Assembly: GCA_903921455.1 (NCBI GenBank)
Contig: CAIXPZ010000201.1
Location: 1 to 43,950 of the forward strand
Source of the DNA: an uncultured Verrucomicrobia subdivision 3 bacterium
Lineage (GTDB): Bacteria; Verrucomicrobiota; Verrucomicrobiae; Limisphaerales; UBA11358
Direction of reading: 5' to 3'
DNA: 43,950 nt
A program made the position numbers and the translations under genes. This document shows, piece by piece, positions 18,599-26,276 of this stretch (positions are counted from its first letter, which is position 1; the number at the start of each line of letters is the position of its first letter). Under the pieces are notes generated by a model, which saw only the letters and a list, made by a program, of their open reading frames with translations, was not told the origin of the DNA and made no database searches.

Positions 18599-18928
18599 TT
18601 AATAACGTTCGCGACGACCAGCGCCGCCGCCACCGCCGAATTCGCGACGGCCACCACCACCGCCGCCGGGAGCGCGCTCTTCACGCGGACGGGCGACGTT
18701 GACGGTGAGGGCGCGGCCATCCAACTGCGCGCCGTTCAAGGCCGCGATGGCTTTCTGCGCTTCTTCCGCCGTGCTCATGGTCACGAAACCGAAACCGCGG
18801 GGGCGGTTGGTCATGCGATCCATCATCAGGTTGGTTTCCGTGACCGTGCCGTGGGCCGCAAAAGCGTCCTGGAGGTCGTTTTCGGTGGTATTGAAGGAAA
18901 GATTTCCTACGAATAGTTTATTGCTCAT
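18599..18928 (-). CDS. RRM RNA-binding protein with glycine-rich tail
   Basis: A 109-residue single RNA-recognition-motif protein. RNP2 is KLFVGNLSF and RNP1 is RGFGFVTM; together with the alpha-beta order this defines the cyanobacterial/PVC type of small RRM proteins, which bind single-stranded RNA and are often cold-induced. Residues after about 82 are a Gly/Arg-rich disordered tail ([19 protein letters not shown]) that probably adds non-specific RNA affinity. TAAAAT ends 7 nt before the ATG, so the mRNA may be leaderless. It heads the leftward RRM/infA/helicase set, separated from infA by a strong terminator. Confidence 0.95.
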   Translation of the reverse strand: MSNKLFVGNLSFNTTENDLQDAFAAHGTVTETNLMMDRMTNRPRGFGFVTMSTAEEAQKAIAALNGAQLDGRALTVNVARPREERAPGGGGGGRREFGGGGGAGRRERY

Positions 18929-19257
18929 GTGATGTATTTTACTGTCCGACTAACACTGCACTCACCAGACTGTTTCCGATTATCGGATTTCAAATCATCA
19001 CTGAAACAAAGTTCACTTGAAGATTTACCATGCCGTGGGACTGACAAGCTATCTAACAGGTGAGCCGAGCATGGACTCTTTCCGGCGAAGCACAAGCATT
19101 ATATTCACAAATAAATTGCGGCCATTTCACGGGCGCGCGGCGAAAATGATTTGATTTCGGTCATTTACAATGGCGCCGACTCGTCACATGATGCGGCTGG
19201 CTGCGGAGAAACTAATCATTCCGCACACAGAAAACCAAAACTCAATACAATACTACT
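18929..19257. other. 329-bp intergenic region between divergent genes
   Basis: No open frame of note. It holds the -10 (TAAAAT on the minus strand, 18936-18941) of the RRM gene and the -10-like TACAAT (19246-19251) of the small basic protein. I could not recognise a structured RNA, riboswitch or cold-shock box in the middle. Confidence 0.4.
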
Positions 19258-19341
19258 ATGGCTAAAAAAGCTGTTAAATCCAAAGCAAGCAAACCCGCTC
19301 CGAAAAAAGCCGCTGCCAAAAAAGCGACTAAAAAGAAGTAA
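19258..19341 (+). CDS. 27-residue Lys/Ala-rich microprotein
   Basis: A tiny ORF of 27 codons starting MAKKAVKSK and ending KKATKKK-stop: 13 Lys, 7 Ala, plus Pro, Ser, Val and Thr, with no acidic residue. It resembles a histone H1-type tail and should bind nucleic acid non-specifically; whether it is a nucleoid peptide or acts on RNA or ribosomes is unknown. Support for translation: clean start and stop, biased composition unlike random sequence, a TACAAT hexamer 6 nt before the ATG, a hairpin 12 nt after the stop, and a second, related microprotein with an almost identical hairpin 1.3 kb downstream. Confidence 0.6.
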   Translation: MAKKAVKSKASKPAPKKAAAKKATKKK

Positions 19342-19353
19342 CGCAGCTCGTTA

Positions 19354-19385
19354 TTGTCTCTCCTGCACAAAAACAGGAGAGACAA
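19354..19385 (+). terminator. hairpin after the 27-residue microprotein
   Basis: TTGTCTCTCCTG (19354-19365) pairs perfectly with CAGGAGAGACAA (19374-19385) around the loop CACAAAAA. There is no T run after it, so it may be a structural or stability element rather than a simple intrinsic terminator. The CTCTCCTG/CAGGAGAG core recurs at 20682-20713. Confidence 0.7.
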
Positions 19386-19451
19386 ACTTCTGCCATCATC
19401 TCATCCTGCCGCGCCCGGCGCCACGCGGGATTTATCTGCAATCCTGCCGCC

Positions 19452-19688
19452 ATGAAACTTTCCCAAGCCCAGGTCTGGAAAAAGGACGGCCAGTTCATTC
19501 GCATCGTCCGCCTTGAACGTCTGGAAGTGGAATATAAATCCCATCCCAGCCTCGCCAGCAAGGCCGGCACGAAAGTTGTCACCAGCAAAAAAGATTTCTG
19601 CCGCCTGCTCAAAGGCGCGCAACTCCTGTCCTCCGGCAAAAAAACTCCGGCCATCAGTGAGGCCGATGTGGACGCCGTCGCCCAGTAA
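19452..19688 (+). CDS. 78-residue basic hypothetical protein
   Basis: A small, basic, soluble protein (MKLSQAQVWKKDGQFIRIVRLERLEVEYK...) with a strand-rich N-terminal half and a Lys-rich centre (TKVVTSKKDFCRLLKGAQLL). No signal peptide or known motif. It ends 9 nt before the TTG start of the J-domain gene in the same frame, so the two are almost certainly co-transcribed and possibly translationally coupled. This suggests a role with the co-chaperone or with the nucleic-acid-binding microproteins around it, but no function can be assigned. Confidence 0.7.
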   Translation: MKLSQAQVWKKDGQFIRIVRLERLEVEYKSHPSLASKAGTKVVTSKKDFCRLLKGAQLLSSGKKTPAISEADVDAVAQ

Positions 19689-19697
19689 TCCCGTCAA

Positions 19698-20435
19698 TTG
19701 GACCGGTCGCTCCCCAACCACTACGCCACGCTCGGCCTTGACCGCCGCTGCAAGCTGGCGCAAATCCGGGCCGCCTACCGCGTGCTGGCCAAACAGCACC
19801 ATCCCGACTTAAATCCAGATTCATCCGCCGCCGTTACCCGCACCCAGGAACTGAATGCCGCTTACGAAACCTTGAGCGACCCCGGGCGCCGCGCCGCCTA
19901 CGACCGCGAACTAGACGCACCCAAAAGAACTTCCCCGCCGGCGCGCCCGTCAAAAACCCAGCGGAACCTTTCGCAGGACGTATTTCTGCGACCCGAAGAT
20001 TTTCTGCGCGGCACCCGGCGCGAAGTCCGCGTCAACGATCCCGCCAACCCCAACGGCGCGGAGATTTACGAACTCATCATCCCGTCGGAAACCGCACCGG
20101 GAACGCGCTTCAAGATTCCGCGCAGCGAACCGTTCGCCGGCGGTTGTGTGCAACTGCGCGTGAAGGCGCAGCCCGATTTCCGCTTCAAAGTGCGCGGCTC
20201 GGATTTGCGCTGTGATCTGAAAATCAAAGCCGAACGAGCCGTGCAAGGCGGCACGGAAATGATCCGCGGACTCACCGGCGGCATGGTGCGCGTCCCGATT
20301 CCGCGCGGCGTGGGCCGCAACGAAATCATCCGCGTCGCGCACGAAGGCCTGCCTAAATCGCGGGGCGGGCGCGGGGATTTGCTGGTGCGCGTCACCTACC
20401 GCGTCGAAATTCGCATCCGCCGTTCCGGCAAATAA
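19698..20435 (+). CDS. J-domain co-chaperone, CbpA-like, without zinc fingers
   Basis: A 245-residue DnaJ-type protein. The N-terminal J domain (about 1-75) contains the invariant HPD in AKQHHPDLN, needed to stimulate DnaK ATPase. The Gly/Phe region is replaced by a short Pro/Arg linker, the Cys zinc-finger domain is missing, and a C-terminal substrate-binding domain follows ([11 protein letters not shown], then [15 protein letters not shown]), as in CbpA. The only start near the J domain is TTG, 9 nt after the stop of the 78-residue gene in the same frame. It lies between two genes for lysine-rich microproteins, and CbpA itself binds DNA in E. coli, so a nucleoid link is possible but unproven. 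Confidence 0.88.
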   Translation: MDRSLPNHYATLGLDRRCKLAQIRAAYRVLAKQHHPDLNPDSSAAVTRTQELNAAYETLSDPGRRAAYDRELDAPKRTSPPARPSKTQRNLSQDVFLRPEDFLRGTRREVRVNDPANPNGAEIYELIIPSETAPGTRFKIPRSEPFAGGCVQLRVKAQPDFRFKVRGSDLRCDLKIKAERAVQGGTEMIRGLTGGMVRVPIPRGVGRNEIIRVAHEGLPKSRGGRGDLLVRVTYRVEIRIRRSGK

Positions 20436-20541
20436 ATCCCCGTCTGCCTTTACAATCGCCAGGGCGGCCACCACGATAGCCTTCCCTCCGGAGAAAATTC
20501 CATGCCGCAGGCGAGTCAACCGCAGAACCAGAATAAAAGTT

Positions 20542-20667
20542 ATGGGCGACAAATCCCCGAAAGCCACACAGAAGAAATCCGGCCAGAAAAACGCCAAGAC
20601 CAGCAGCGCCAACGCCAAGAAGAGCGCCGCGGTGGCCAGCAAGCAGGCCGCCGGCAAAAAGAAGTAA
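20542..20667 (+). CDS. 41-residue Lys/Ala/Ser-rich microprotein
   Basis: A 41-codon ORF beginning MGDKSPKATQKK and ending AAGKKK-stop, with 13 Lys and one acidic residue, rich in Ala and Ser. Composition and the terminal KKK match the 27-residue protein at 19258, and both stops are followed 12-14 nt later by hairpins sharing the same core. The codons are GC-rich (GCC, AAG), unlike the AAA-rich first copy, so the two are not a recent duplication. It is probably a nucleic-acid-binding peptide; the start is uncertain because no ribosome site is seen. Confidence 0.55.
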   Translation: MGDKSPKATQKKSGQKNAKTSSANAKKSAAVASKQAAGKKK

Positions 20668-20681
20668 CCACCCGTTACTGC

Positions 20682-20717
20682 CTGCCTCTCCTGATACAAG
20701 TCAGGAGAGGCAGTTTT
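20682..20717 (+). terminator. intrinsic terminator after the 41-residue microprotein
   Basis: CTGCCTCTCCTGA (20682-20694) and TCAGGAGAGGCAG (20701-20713) form a perfect 13-bp stem with loop TACAAG, followed by TTTT. It shares the CTCTCCTG/CAGGAGAG core with the hairpin at 19354. Confidence 0.9.
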
Positions 20718-20739
20718 GTTCTCAGGCGGCGCCGCATGG

Positions 20740-20768
20740 TTGCGATGATGATCGGGCTCCACTAAAAT
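20740..20768 (+). promoter_or_regulatory. promoter of the TMEM175-like gene
   Basis: TTGCGA (20740-20745), 17-nt spacer, TAAAAT (20763-20768). The ATG is 6 nt further, so the transcript should begin at the start codon. Confidence 0.65.
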
Positions 20769-20774
20769 TGCCGC

Positions 20775-21362
20775 ATGGAAAAGAACCGGCTTGAGGCGTT
20801 CAGCGACGGCGTCATCGCCATCATCATCACCATCATGGTGCTGGAACTGCGACCGCCGGACGGCGTCGAACTCGACAAGCTGAAAGAGCTGCTCCCGGTT
20901 TTCTTGAGTTACGTTTTAAGTTTCATCTACGTCGGCATCTATTGGAACAATCATCACCACATGTTCCAATCCACCAAGAAAGTCACCGGCGTCATTTTGT
21001 GGGCGAACCTCCACCTACTCTTCTGGCTCTCGCTATTTCCGTTTGCCACCGCCTGGGTGGGGAAGCACCACCTCGCCGCGACGCCGACGGCGGTTTACGG
21101 CCTGGTGCTGCTGATGGCGGCGGTCGCCTATTATATGTTGCAACACGCCATCATCGCCCAGCAGGGCCAGCATTCACTGCTCGCGAAGGCGATCGGCAGC
21201 GACTACAAGGGCAAGCTCTCGCCGGTGTTTTATTTCGCTGCCATTCCGCTGGCGTTTGTGAACCCGCATATTTCGCAGGCGCTGTTCGTCTGCGTTGCCA
21301 TTCTCTGGCTCGTGCCGGACAGCCGCATCGAACGAACGCTGCAGGAACGCGAGCGGGAATAA
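20775..21362 (+). CDS. TMEM175-family (DUF1211) potassium channel-like membrane protein
   Basis: A 195-residue integral membrane protein with about six hydrophobic segments. The hallmark RxxxFSD appears at the very N-terminus (NRLEAFSDGVIAIIITIMVLE), where the first helix of bacterial TMEM175 lines the pore, and YWNNHHHMF follows the second helix, as in the family. Bacterial members form tetrameric potassium-permeable channels. It has its own promoter directly behind the microprotein terminator, and no operon partner. A leaderless start is predicted. Confidence 0.9.
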   Translation: MEKNRLEAFSDGVIAIIITIMVLELRPPDGVELDKLKELLPVFLSYVLSFIYVGIYWNNHHHMFQSTKKVTGVILWANLHLLFWLSLFPFATAWVGKHHLAATPTAVYGLVLLMAAVAYYMLQHAIIAQQGQHSLLAKAIGSDYKGKLSPVFYFAAIPLAFVNPHISQALFVCVAILWLVPDSRIERTLQERERE

Positions 21363-21380
21363 CCTCCCGCCGCCGCCGGC

Positions 21381-22181
21381 TCACTTCCCGGTTTCGCCCG
21401 GATGCTCCTGAAAGAATTTCACCATGAGCGCCGGGGCGGATGACGGCACGATGTGTCCGCCCGGATGGATGAACGTCACCACCGGCGTGCCGTGGGTGGA
21501 CGGATACATCGTGCATTGCTTGGCCCACGGTTCGCCGGCCGCCGCGCAGCCATTGATTCGCCGCACGGTGGCCATCGTCAGTTGCTGCCAGGCAAATTTC
21601 ACCAGCGGGTCATGCTCGCCGGCGATGTGCATCACCGGTTTGGGCGTTAATTGGGCCGCGTATTTTGCGACCGCCGCGCAGGGCGCTACGGCGGCAAAGA
21701 CGTCGCCGCGCGCGAGCCACAAGAGATACGTGAAACCGCCGCCGTTGGAATGGCCGGTCGCGTAGATACGCTTTGCGTCCACCCGGTTCTCCTGCTTGAG
21801 CCGGGCAAGCACGGCGTCGAAGAATTTCAGGTCGCGGTCGCCATGATCACCCGCCCTGGCCTGCCAGCCGGGCAGTTTTCCCTGCGGATCGGTGAGCTGT
21901 CCGCCCGTCGACAGCCCTTGCATATATACCACGATCGCCTCCGGCCAGTGTCGTTCGATGCCAAAACTGCGCGCCACCTGTCGCGCGTTGCCGCCGTGAC
22001 CGTGAAACACAAACACCACCGGCGCGCCGTTGGTCCCGGTGGACGCAGGCAGATAAACCAGCGCAGAGCGCGGCACGCCGTCCACGGTGAAATCCAGCGG
22101 CCGCAATCCTTCACCCCTTGCGCCGCGCGCAAACAGACTCACGAACAGCAGCAACGCCAGCCAGCGCGATGGTCTTTTCAT
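21381..22181 (-). CDS. secreted alpha/beta-hydrolase, PHB depolymerase/LpqC-like esterase
   Basis: A 266-residue exported esterase. Signal peptide: LALLLFVSLFARGARG (about 8-23). The hydrolase part shows the oxyanion region VVFVFHGHGGNARQ, nucleophile Ser in ATGHSNGGGF, acid in HIAGEHDPLVKF and His in HPGGHIVP. These match the polyhydroxybutyrate depolymerase/feruloyl esterase (LpqC) branch, which cleaves ester bonds of extracellular polymers or hydroxycinnamates. Convergent with the TMEM175 gene, divergent from the NIPSNAP gene. The substrate cannot be fixed from sequence. Confidence 0.85.
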   Translation of the reverse strand: MKRPSRWLALLLFVSLFARGARGEGLRPLDFTVDGVPRSALVYLPASTGTNGAPVVFVFHGHGGNARQVARSFGIERHWPEAIVVYMQGLSTGGQLTDPQGKLPGWQARAGDHGDRDLKFFDAVLARLKQENRVDAKRIYATGHSNGGGFTYLLWLARGDVFAAVAPCAAVAKYAAQLTPKPVMHIAGEHDPLVKFAWQQLTMATVRRINGCAAAGEPWAKQCTMYPSTHGTPVVTFIHPGGHIVPSSAPALMVKFFQEHPGETGK

Positions 22182-22210
22182 ATTGCTTGAGACGCATCCA
22201 GGTGGAAAAT

Positions 22211-22251
22211 GTTACCGCCAATCCACCGCCGCTTGTGGCCAAAGCGGTAAC
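22211..22251. promoter_or_regulatory. inverted repeat between divergent esterase and NIPSNAP genes
   Basis: GTTACCGC (22211-22218) and GCGGTAAC (22244-22251) are perfect inverted partners 25 bp apart, with secondary inverted GCCAA/TTGG matches inside. Position between two divergent starts suggests a shared operator, but it could also be a chance GC-rich palindrome. Confidence 0.35.
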
Positions 22252-22301
22252 CTTGAAAATTTGGTCTCGTCTGCCCCAGCGACAACCGGCATTCTGATTT
22301 C

Positions 22302-23081
22302 ATGCACTCACGACTTATCCTTCCCGTCATTGCACTGTTCATCCTGCTGACCGCCCTGGCGGCCGGCGCCGCGGCGGCGGACGCGAACAAGCCACAGTAT
22401 TACGAGCTGCGCGCCTACACCACGGCGTCCGCCGCGCAACAGCAGCGCATCAATGACTATTGGCAACGCGCCGCCGTTCCCGCCTACAACCGCCAAGGCA
22501 TCAAACCCATTGGCGTCTTCACCGAATCGGCGGATTCCGCCACCAACAAGATTTACGTCCTCATCCCCTGCGACTCCGCGGACAGCTTCGCCGCCATTCC
22601 GGCGAAGCTCGCCGCCGATGCGGATTACCAGCGGGCCGCCGCTGAATTTTTATCCGCGCCGAAAACCAATGCCGCCTACGAGCGCATCGAAAGTTCGCTG
22701 CTCGTGGCGTTCGACGGCATGAAGCATTTGTGCGAGCCGCCGGCGGACCAGAAACCCAGCGTCTTTGAACTGCGCACTTACAAGAGTCCCAGCGAAGCCA
22801 AGGGCCTGAACAAAATCAAAATGTTCGAGAGCGGTGAAATCACCACGATGAAAGCGGTCGGCCTGGCGCCGATTTTTTACGGCCGCACGCTGGTCGGCTC
22901 CACCCTGCCGAGCCTGACTTACCTGACGTGCGGCGTGAATCTGGACGAGCACAAGCAGCACTGGTCCGCGTTCGGAGCCGCGCCCGTGTGGAAACAGTTG
23001 CAGGCCGACCCGCAATACAAGGATAACATGAACGGCATCATCAAGGTCATGCTCAAGCGCACCTCCGCTTCGCAGCTCTGA
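22302..23081 (+). CDS. secreted NIPSNAP-family protein
   Basis: A 259-residue exported protein: signal peptide (LILPVIALFILLTALAAGAAAA), then two ferredoxin-like NIPSNAP modules. The first begins YYELRAYTTASAAQQQRINDYW, the second VFELRTYKSPSEAKGLNKI; each carries the ELRxY start typical of the family. Such two-module, signal-bearing NIPSNAP proteins are common in Planctomycetes and Verrucomicrobia, but their biochemical role is unknown. It has no operon partner; its stop is 1 bp from the end of a small convergent gene. Confidence 0.88.
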   Translation: MHSRLILPVIALFILLTALAAGAAAADANKPQYYELRAYTTASAAQQQRINDYWQRAAVPAYNRQGIKPIGVFTESADSATNKIYVLIPCDSADSFAAIPAKLAADADYQRAAAEFLSAPKTNAAYERIESSLLVAFDGMKHLCEPPADQKPSVFELRTYKSPSEAKGLNKIKMFESGEITTMKAVGLAPIFYGRTLVGSTLPSLTYLTCGVNLDEHKQHWSAFGAAPVWKQLQADPQYKDNMNGIIKVMLKRTSASQL

Positions 23082-23082
23082 C

Positions 23083-23232
23083 TCAGACCGGCTCGAGGGG
23101 CGCGGCCGGAGCCGCGGGATTTCCGGCGGCGGAATGGGCGGAGGCCAGCTTCAGCCGGCGCTTCTCTTCCTTCTTGGCTTTCTTGTCCATTTCCTTGCGG
23201 CGCTTCTCAAACTGGTAATTGGGTTTTTGCAT
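23083..23232 (-). CDS. 49-residue charged small protein (MQKPNYQFEKRRKE type)
   Basis: A 49-codon frame starting MQKPNYQFEKRRKEMDKKAK, with an alternating Lys/Arg/Glu helix up to about residue 30 and an Ala/Pro-rich tail. From memory, small proteins with the start QKPxYxFEKRxRE and a Lys-rich helix occur widely in proteobacteria as uncharacterised genes, so this is probably a real conserved gene despite its size. It is convergent with and nearly touches the NIPSNAP gene, and diverges from phnA. Possibly an RNA- or ribosome-associated peptide given its charge; that is only inference. Confidence 0.65.
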   Translation of the reverse strand: MQKPNYQFEKRRKEMDKKAKKEEKRRLKLASAHSAAGNPAAPAAPLEPV

Positions 23233-23292
23233 CGTTAGCAGGTTGGCAGCTGGCGACCCGCGACGCGAGTTTTTCCCGACCCCAAGTGCGCG

Positions 23293-23322
23293 ATTGATTC
23301 GCGTCGGCGAAACCGGCTATGC
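23293..23322 (+). promoter_or_regulatory. promoter of phnA
   Basis: TTGATT (23293-23298), 18-nt spacer, TATGCT (23317-23322). The phnA ATG follows after 9 nt, leaving a leader of only about two bases. Confidence 0.5.
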
Positions 23323-23331
23323 TCCTTCTTT

Positions 23332-23664
23332 ATGAGCAAACCTGCCTGCCCGATGTGCGAGATGACCGAAGTCCTGGAATTCCCCGACAAATGGGAATGC
23401 GTCACCTGCGGCCACGAATGGCCGCGCGAAGCCGCGCCCGAAGCCGCCGATGGTCCGCGCGTCGTGAAGGACGCCCACGGCAACGTCCTCGCCGACGGCG
23501 ACTGCGTCATCCTCATCAAGGATTTGAAACTCGGCGGCTCGTCCGTGCTCAAGGGCGGCTCGAAGTCCAAGCCCATCCGCCTGGTGGATGGCGACCATGA
23601 AATCTCCTGCAAGGTGGACAACATCGCCGTCGGCCTGAAAGCGTGCTTCGTCAAGAAGGCTTAA
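23332..23664 (+). CDS. phnA: PhnA/YjdM-family zinc-ribbon protein
   Basis: A 110-residue protein matching PhnA (YjdM) along its length: an N-terminal zinc ribbon CPMC...CVTCGHEW (about residues 6-31) and the C-terminal domain with VVKDAHGNVLADGDCVILIKDLKLGGSS and KGGSKSKPIRLVDGDHEI. Despite the historical name, members are not phosphonate hydrolases in general and the function is unsettled. No phosphonate genes lie nearby. Single-gene unit. Confidence 0.95.
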   Translation: MSKPACPMCEMTEVLEFPDKWECVTCGHEWPREAAPEAADGPRVVKDAHGNVLADGDCVILIKDLKLGGSSVLKGGSKSKPIRLVDGDHEISCKVDNIAVGLKACFVKKA

Positions 23665-23701
23665 CGCCGCGCGGGCATCGCCGGGAAGGCATCCCCGCCC
23701 T

Positions 23702-23983
23702 TCACAGCGTCCCCGCTTCGAGCGGTTCGAGGTAAATGAACTCCGGAGCCTGGACGCCGGCCTCCTGACGGATTTTCACCAGCCGCGGTGATTCAAAGAA
23801 TGCCCGCGCGTCCGCGATCGAAGTCCAGGCCGAGAAGTGGACGATCTTGTTGGCGTTCGTTTCGTCTCGCAAAACCTGATACGAGCGCTCGCCCGCCTCC
23901 TTGCGGATGCCGGCGGCGGCATCGAACACTTTCTTCCACGCCGGATAATCGGCGACTTCATGGATGATGAGCACATGTTGCAT
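23702..23983 (-). CDS. small ferredoxin-like protein (ABM/Dabb type)
   Basis: A 93-residue protein starting MQHVLIIHEVADYPAWKKVFD. The pattern of a first strand, the helix WKKVFDAAAGIRKEAG, the strand YQVLRDETNANKIVHFSAW and the helix ADARAFFESPRLVKI fits the dimeric alpha/beta-barrel (antibiotic monooxygenase-like) superfamily. No catalytic residue is evident. I prefer this ATG over one 17 codons upstream because the fold begins here. Function unknown. Confidence 0.75.
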   Translation of the reverse strand: MQHVLIIHEVADYPAWKKVFDAAAGIRKEAGERSYQVLRDETNANKIVHFSAWTSIADARAFFESPRLVKIRQEAGVQAPEFIYLEPLEAGTL

Positions 23984-24180
23984 CCATTGATTTTGCGAAG
24001 CGAAAGGAGCGGCGTCACGCCAGAACGCGTCCACTTACGCAGACAACGCCCTGCCATCGGCTCCGGGAGCAACCGCTACGGGGCCCCGGGCCGATGCGGT
24101 CGCGCCAGTCGGGAACCGCAGGCCCGCAAATAACCGGGGTTTTACATTGCTATGCGGCCGCCGTGCACGGAAGCTCCAAC

Positions 24181-24369
24181 ATGCGCAATAGCCTCCAACA
24201 ACACGGATTCCGGGAAATCAACAAACAACTCCGCTTCCGGATGATCGCCAGCGGTCTGGATTCCATCAAAATCCTGGTCACCCGCCAGTCGGGAAAATTC
24301 AAATTCAACTTCTCCGGTTCGCCCGAACAGGTCGTGAAAGCGGAAGCGATTCTGGCGGCTTGGGGCTGA
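24181..24369 (+). CDS. 62-residue hypothetical protein
   Basis: A small protein, MRNSLQQHGFREINKQLRF... ending VVKAEAILAAWG, basic and alpha/beta in predicted order, without signal peptide or known motif. The ATG at 24181 is chosen because upstream codons in the same frame are GC-rich and lack protein character. Convergent with the cupin gene. The ending SPEQVVKAEAILAAWG looks like an amphipathic helix. Not recognised. Confidence 0.55.
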   Translation: MRNSLQQHGFREINKQLRFRMIASGLDSIKILVTRQSGKFKFNFSGSPEQVVKAEAILAAWG

Positions 24370-24390
24370 TCCGGTTCCGCCATTGCCCGC

Positions 24391-24852
24391 CTAATCCTTC
24401 GGCGGCCAGGGGACGCCGGCGAGTTCCTTGGGCAGTTGCGTCGGGTCGGTCGGATAGATGAGCGAGAGATCCATCTTGGATTTGGATCCTTGCAGAAATT
24501 CCAGTTCCTCCGGCGCGCCCAGGATGAGCCAGAGCACTTCCGCGTCCGTGTCGTTGAACACCTGGCGCAACTGCTCCGGCCCGACCAGCACACCGCCGTA
24601 TTTGGGCACCGTCAGCGTCTTCCCGCCCACGCGCAGCCGGCCCGTGCCTTCCAGCACAAAATAAAACTCCTCCGCGCGGATGTGCTTGTGCAGCGTGTTC
24701 GCGCTCTGCGGCGGCAATCGCCAGAGCCGGGCGCCGAGATTCTCGCTCCCCGTGCGCTCCAGATAATCCGCGTTCGGGATCCTCATGAGATTGGACGGAC
24801 GCCAGTGGAGATCGTCCGGCGTGATGAGGGTGTAGCCTTGAATCGGTTTCAT
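24391..24852 (-). CDS. cupin-domain protein
   Basis: A 153-residue single-domain cupin. Motif 1 is HKHIRAEEFYFVLEGTGRLRVGG with metal ligands His, His, Glu; motif 2 is PEQLRQVFNDTDAEVLWLI, in which the usual His is replaced, so metal binding may use three ligands only. Such proteins are sugar- or small-molecule-binding, isomerases or dioxygenases; none can be chosen here. I start at the ATG giving MKPIQGYTLI; one four codons upstream is also possible. Confidence 0.82.
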   Translation of the reverse strand: MKPIQGYTLITPDDLHWRPSNLMRIPNADYLERTGSENLGARLWRLPPQSANTLHKHIRAEEFYFVLEGTGRLRVGGKTLTVPKYGGVLVGPEQLRQVFNDTDAEVLWLILGAPEELEFLQGSKSKMDLSLIYPTDPTQLPKELAGVPWPPKD

Positions 24853-25028
24853 GGCATTACCCATAGCCCACCGAGGCCTGGCCGGCAACTCCGCCGACAT
24901 TCCCCGACCGCCGCAGTTTTGATTTAAATCCGCAGATAGCGAAGCTGCATTGCCCCTCATTTGAATAATTGTTTTTCTTTTTCCATCCGGCTCTGCATCC
25001 TTGGGCCCGTGATGCATTCACGTCCAAG

Positions 25029-26258
25029 ATGACGCATACGCCGGGCATCGTCGAGAATCCGCGGCATATTCATCCCTGGGTGTTCATGGTGCTGATCATC
25101 CCCTTCGGCGTGTCCGCCGGATATGTTTCCGTCACGCTCGCTTATCAGCTCAAACAGGCTGGCGCTTCCGTGGCCCAGATCGCGGCCCTCGTCGCGCTCG
25201 GCGTGCTGCCGCAGACCTGGAAATTTCTCTGGGCGCCCATCGTGGACATCACGTTCACGCAAAAACGCTGGTGCGTGATCGCCGGAATTCTCTGCGCCAT
25301 CGGGATCGGGGCCACCGGCTGGCTTCCGGCCACCAAAGCCGGCCTCGCGGCGTTGTCCACGCTCGTGTTTGTGACCAGTTTGGCCAGCACCATCCTCGCC
25401 ATGGCCGTGGAAAGCCTGCTCGCCTACAGCACGCCGGAGGATCTGAAAGGCCACGCGTCCGGCTGGTATCAGGCCGGCAATCTCGGCGGTGGCGGCATCG
25501 GCGGCGGACTTGGCTTGTTCATGGTCGAACGCCTGCCCGCACCGTGGATGGCCAGTGCGATCGTGGGCGCGCTCTGCCTCGCCTGTTGCGCGGCACTGGT
25601 GCTCGTGCCCACGCCTGCACGAACGTTGCAAGGTCACGGCATGATCAAAGGCCTGAAGGACACGCTAAACGATCTCTGGCAATTGATCCGCAACCGTTCC
25701 GGCATCCTCGCTTTCATCCTGTGCTTCCTGCCCATCGGCACCGGTGCGGCGCTATTCTCCTCCATCGCCGTCGAATGGCAGGCGTCATCCGATACCGTCG
25801 CGCTCATCAGCGGCGTGCTCGGCGGTGTCATCTCCGCGGTGGGCTGTATCGTGGGCGGCCGGCTATGCGACCGGATGGACCGCAAAAAAGCCTACGTCAT
25901 ATTCGGTGTCCTGCAGGCCGCGTCCGGCGTGGCCATGGCCGTGCTGCCGCGCACCCCCGGCATGTTCATCCTCTGGGCGTTGATTTACACCTTCACCAGC
26001 GGATTGACCTATGCGGCCTTCTCGGCCTTCGTGCTGGAAGTCATCGGCAAAGGCGCAGCGGCCACCAAATACAACGCGCTCGCTTCCCTGTCCAACCTGC
26101 CCATCTATTACATGACCAACATCGATGGCTGGGCGCACGACCGCTGGAATTCCGCCGGCATGTTTTTCGTGGAGTCCGGACTGGCCGTGGCGAGCGCGGT
26201 ATTTTTTATCGCTTTGGTGAGAATCCTTCTCGGCCGGCGGGTGCCGCGCACGACGTGA
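25029..26258 (+). CDS. MFS transporter, AmpG/PAT-like
   Basis: A 409-residue membrane protein with about twelve hydrophobic segments in two halves. Motif A-like loops are seen as GGRLCDRMDRKKAY between helices 8 and 9; the first half has FLWAPIVDITFTQKRW, the pattern found in AmpG/acetyl-CoA-transporter (PAT) family MFS proteins that carry muropeptides or acyl-CoA-like substrates. The substrate is unknown. I start at MTHTPGIVENP. It is a single-gene unit between convergent genes. Confidence 0.85.
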   Translation: MTHTPGIVENPRHIHPWVFMVLIIPFGVSAGYVSVTLAYQLKQAGASVAQIAALVALGVLPQTWKFLWAPIVDITFTQKRWCVIAGILCAIGIGATGWLPATKAGLAALSTLVFVTSLASTILAMAVESLLAYSTPEDLKGHASGWYQAGNLGGGGIGGGLGLFMVERLPAPWMASAIVGALCLACCAALVLVPTPARTLQGHGMIKGLKDTLNDLWQLIRNRSGILAFILCFLPIGTGAALFSSIAVEWQASSDTVALISGVLGGVISAVGCIVGGRLCDRMDRKKAYVIFGVLQAASGVAMAVLPRTPGMFILWALIYTFTSGLTYAAFSAFVLEVIGKGAAATKYNALASLSNLPIYYMTNIDGWAHDRWNSAGMFFVESGLAVASAVFFIALVRILLGRRVPRTT

Positions 26259-26276
26259 TTCAATCTCCAGAACATT

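Noticed and set aside
24094..24180. 29-codon N-terminal extension of the small gene at 24181
   Set aside because: The extension is translated GC-rich intergenic sequence without protein character; the internal ATG at 24181 is the better start.
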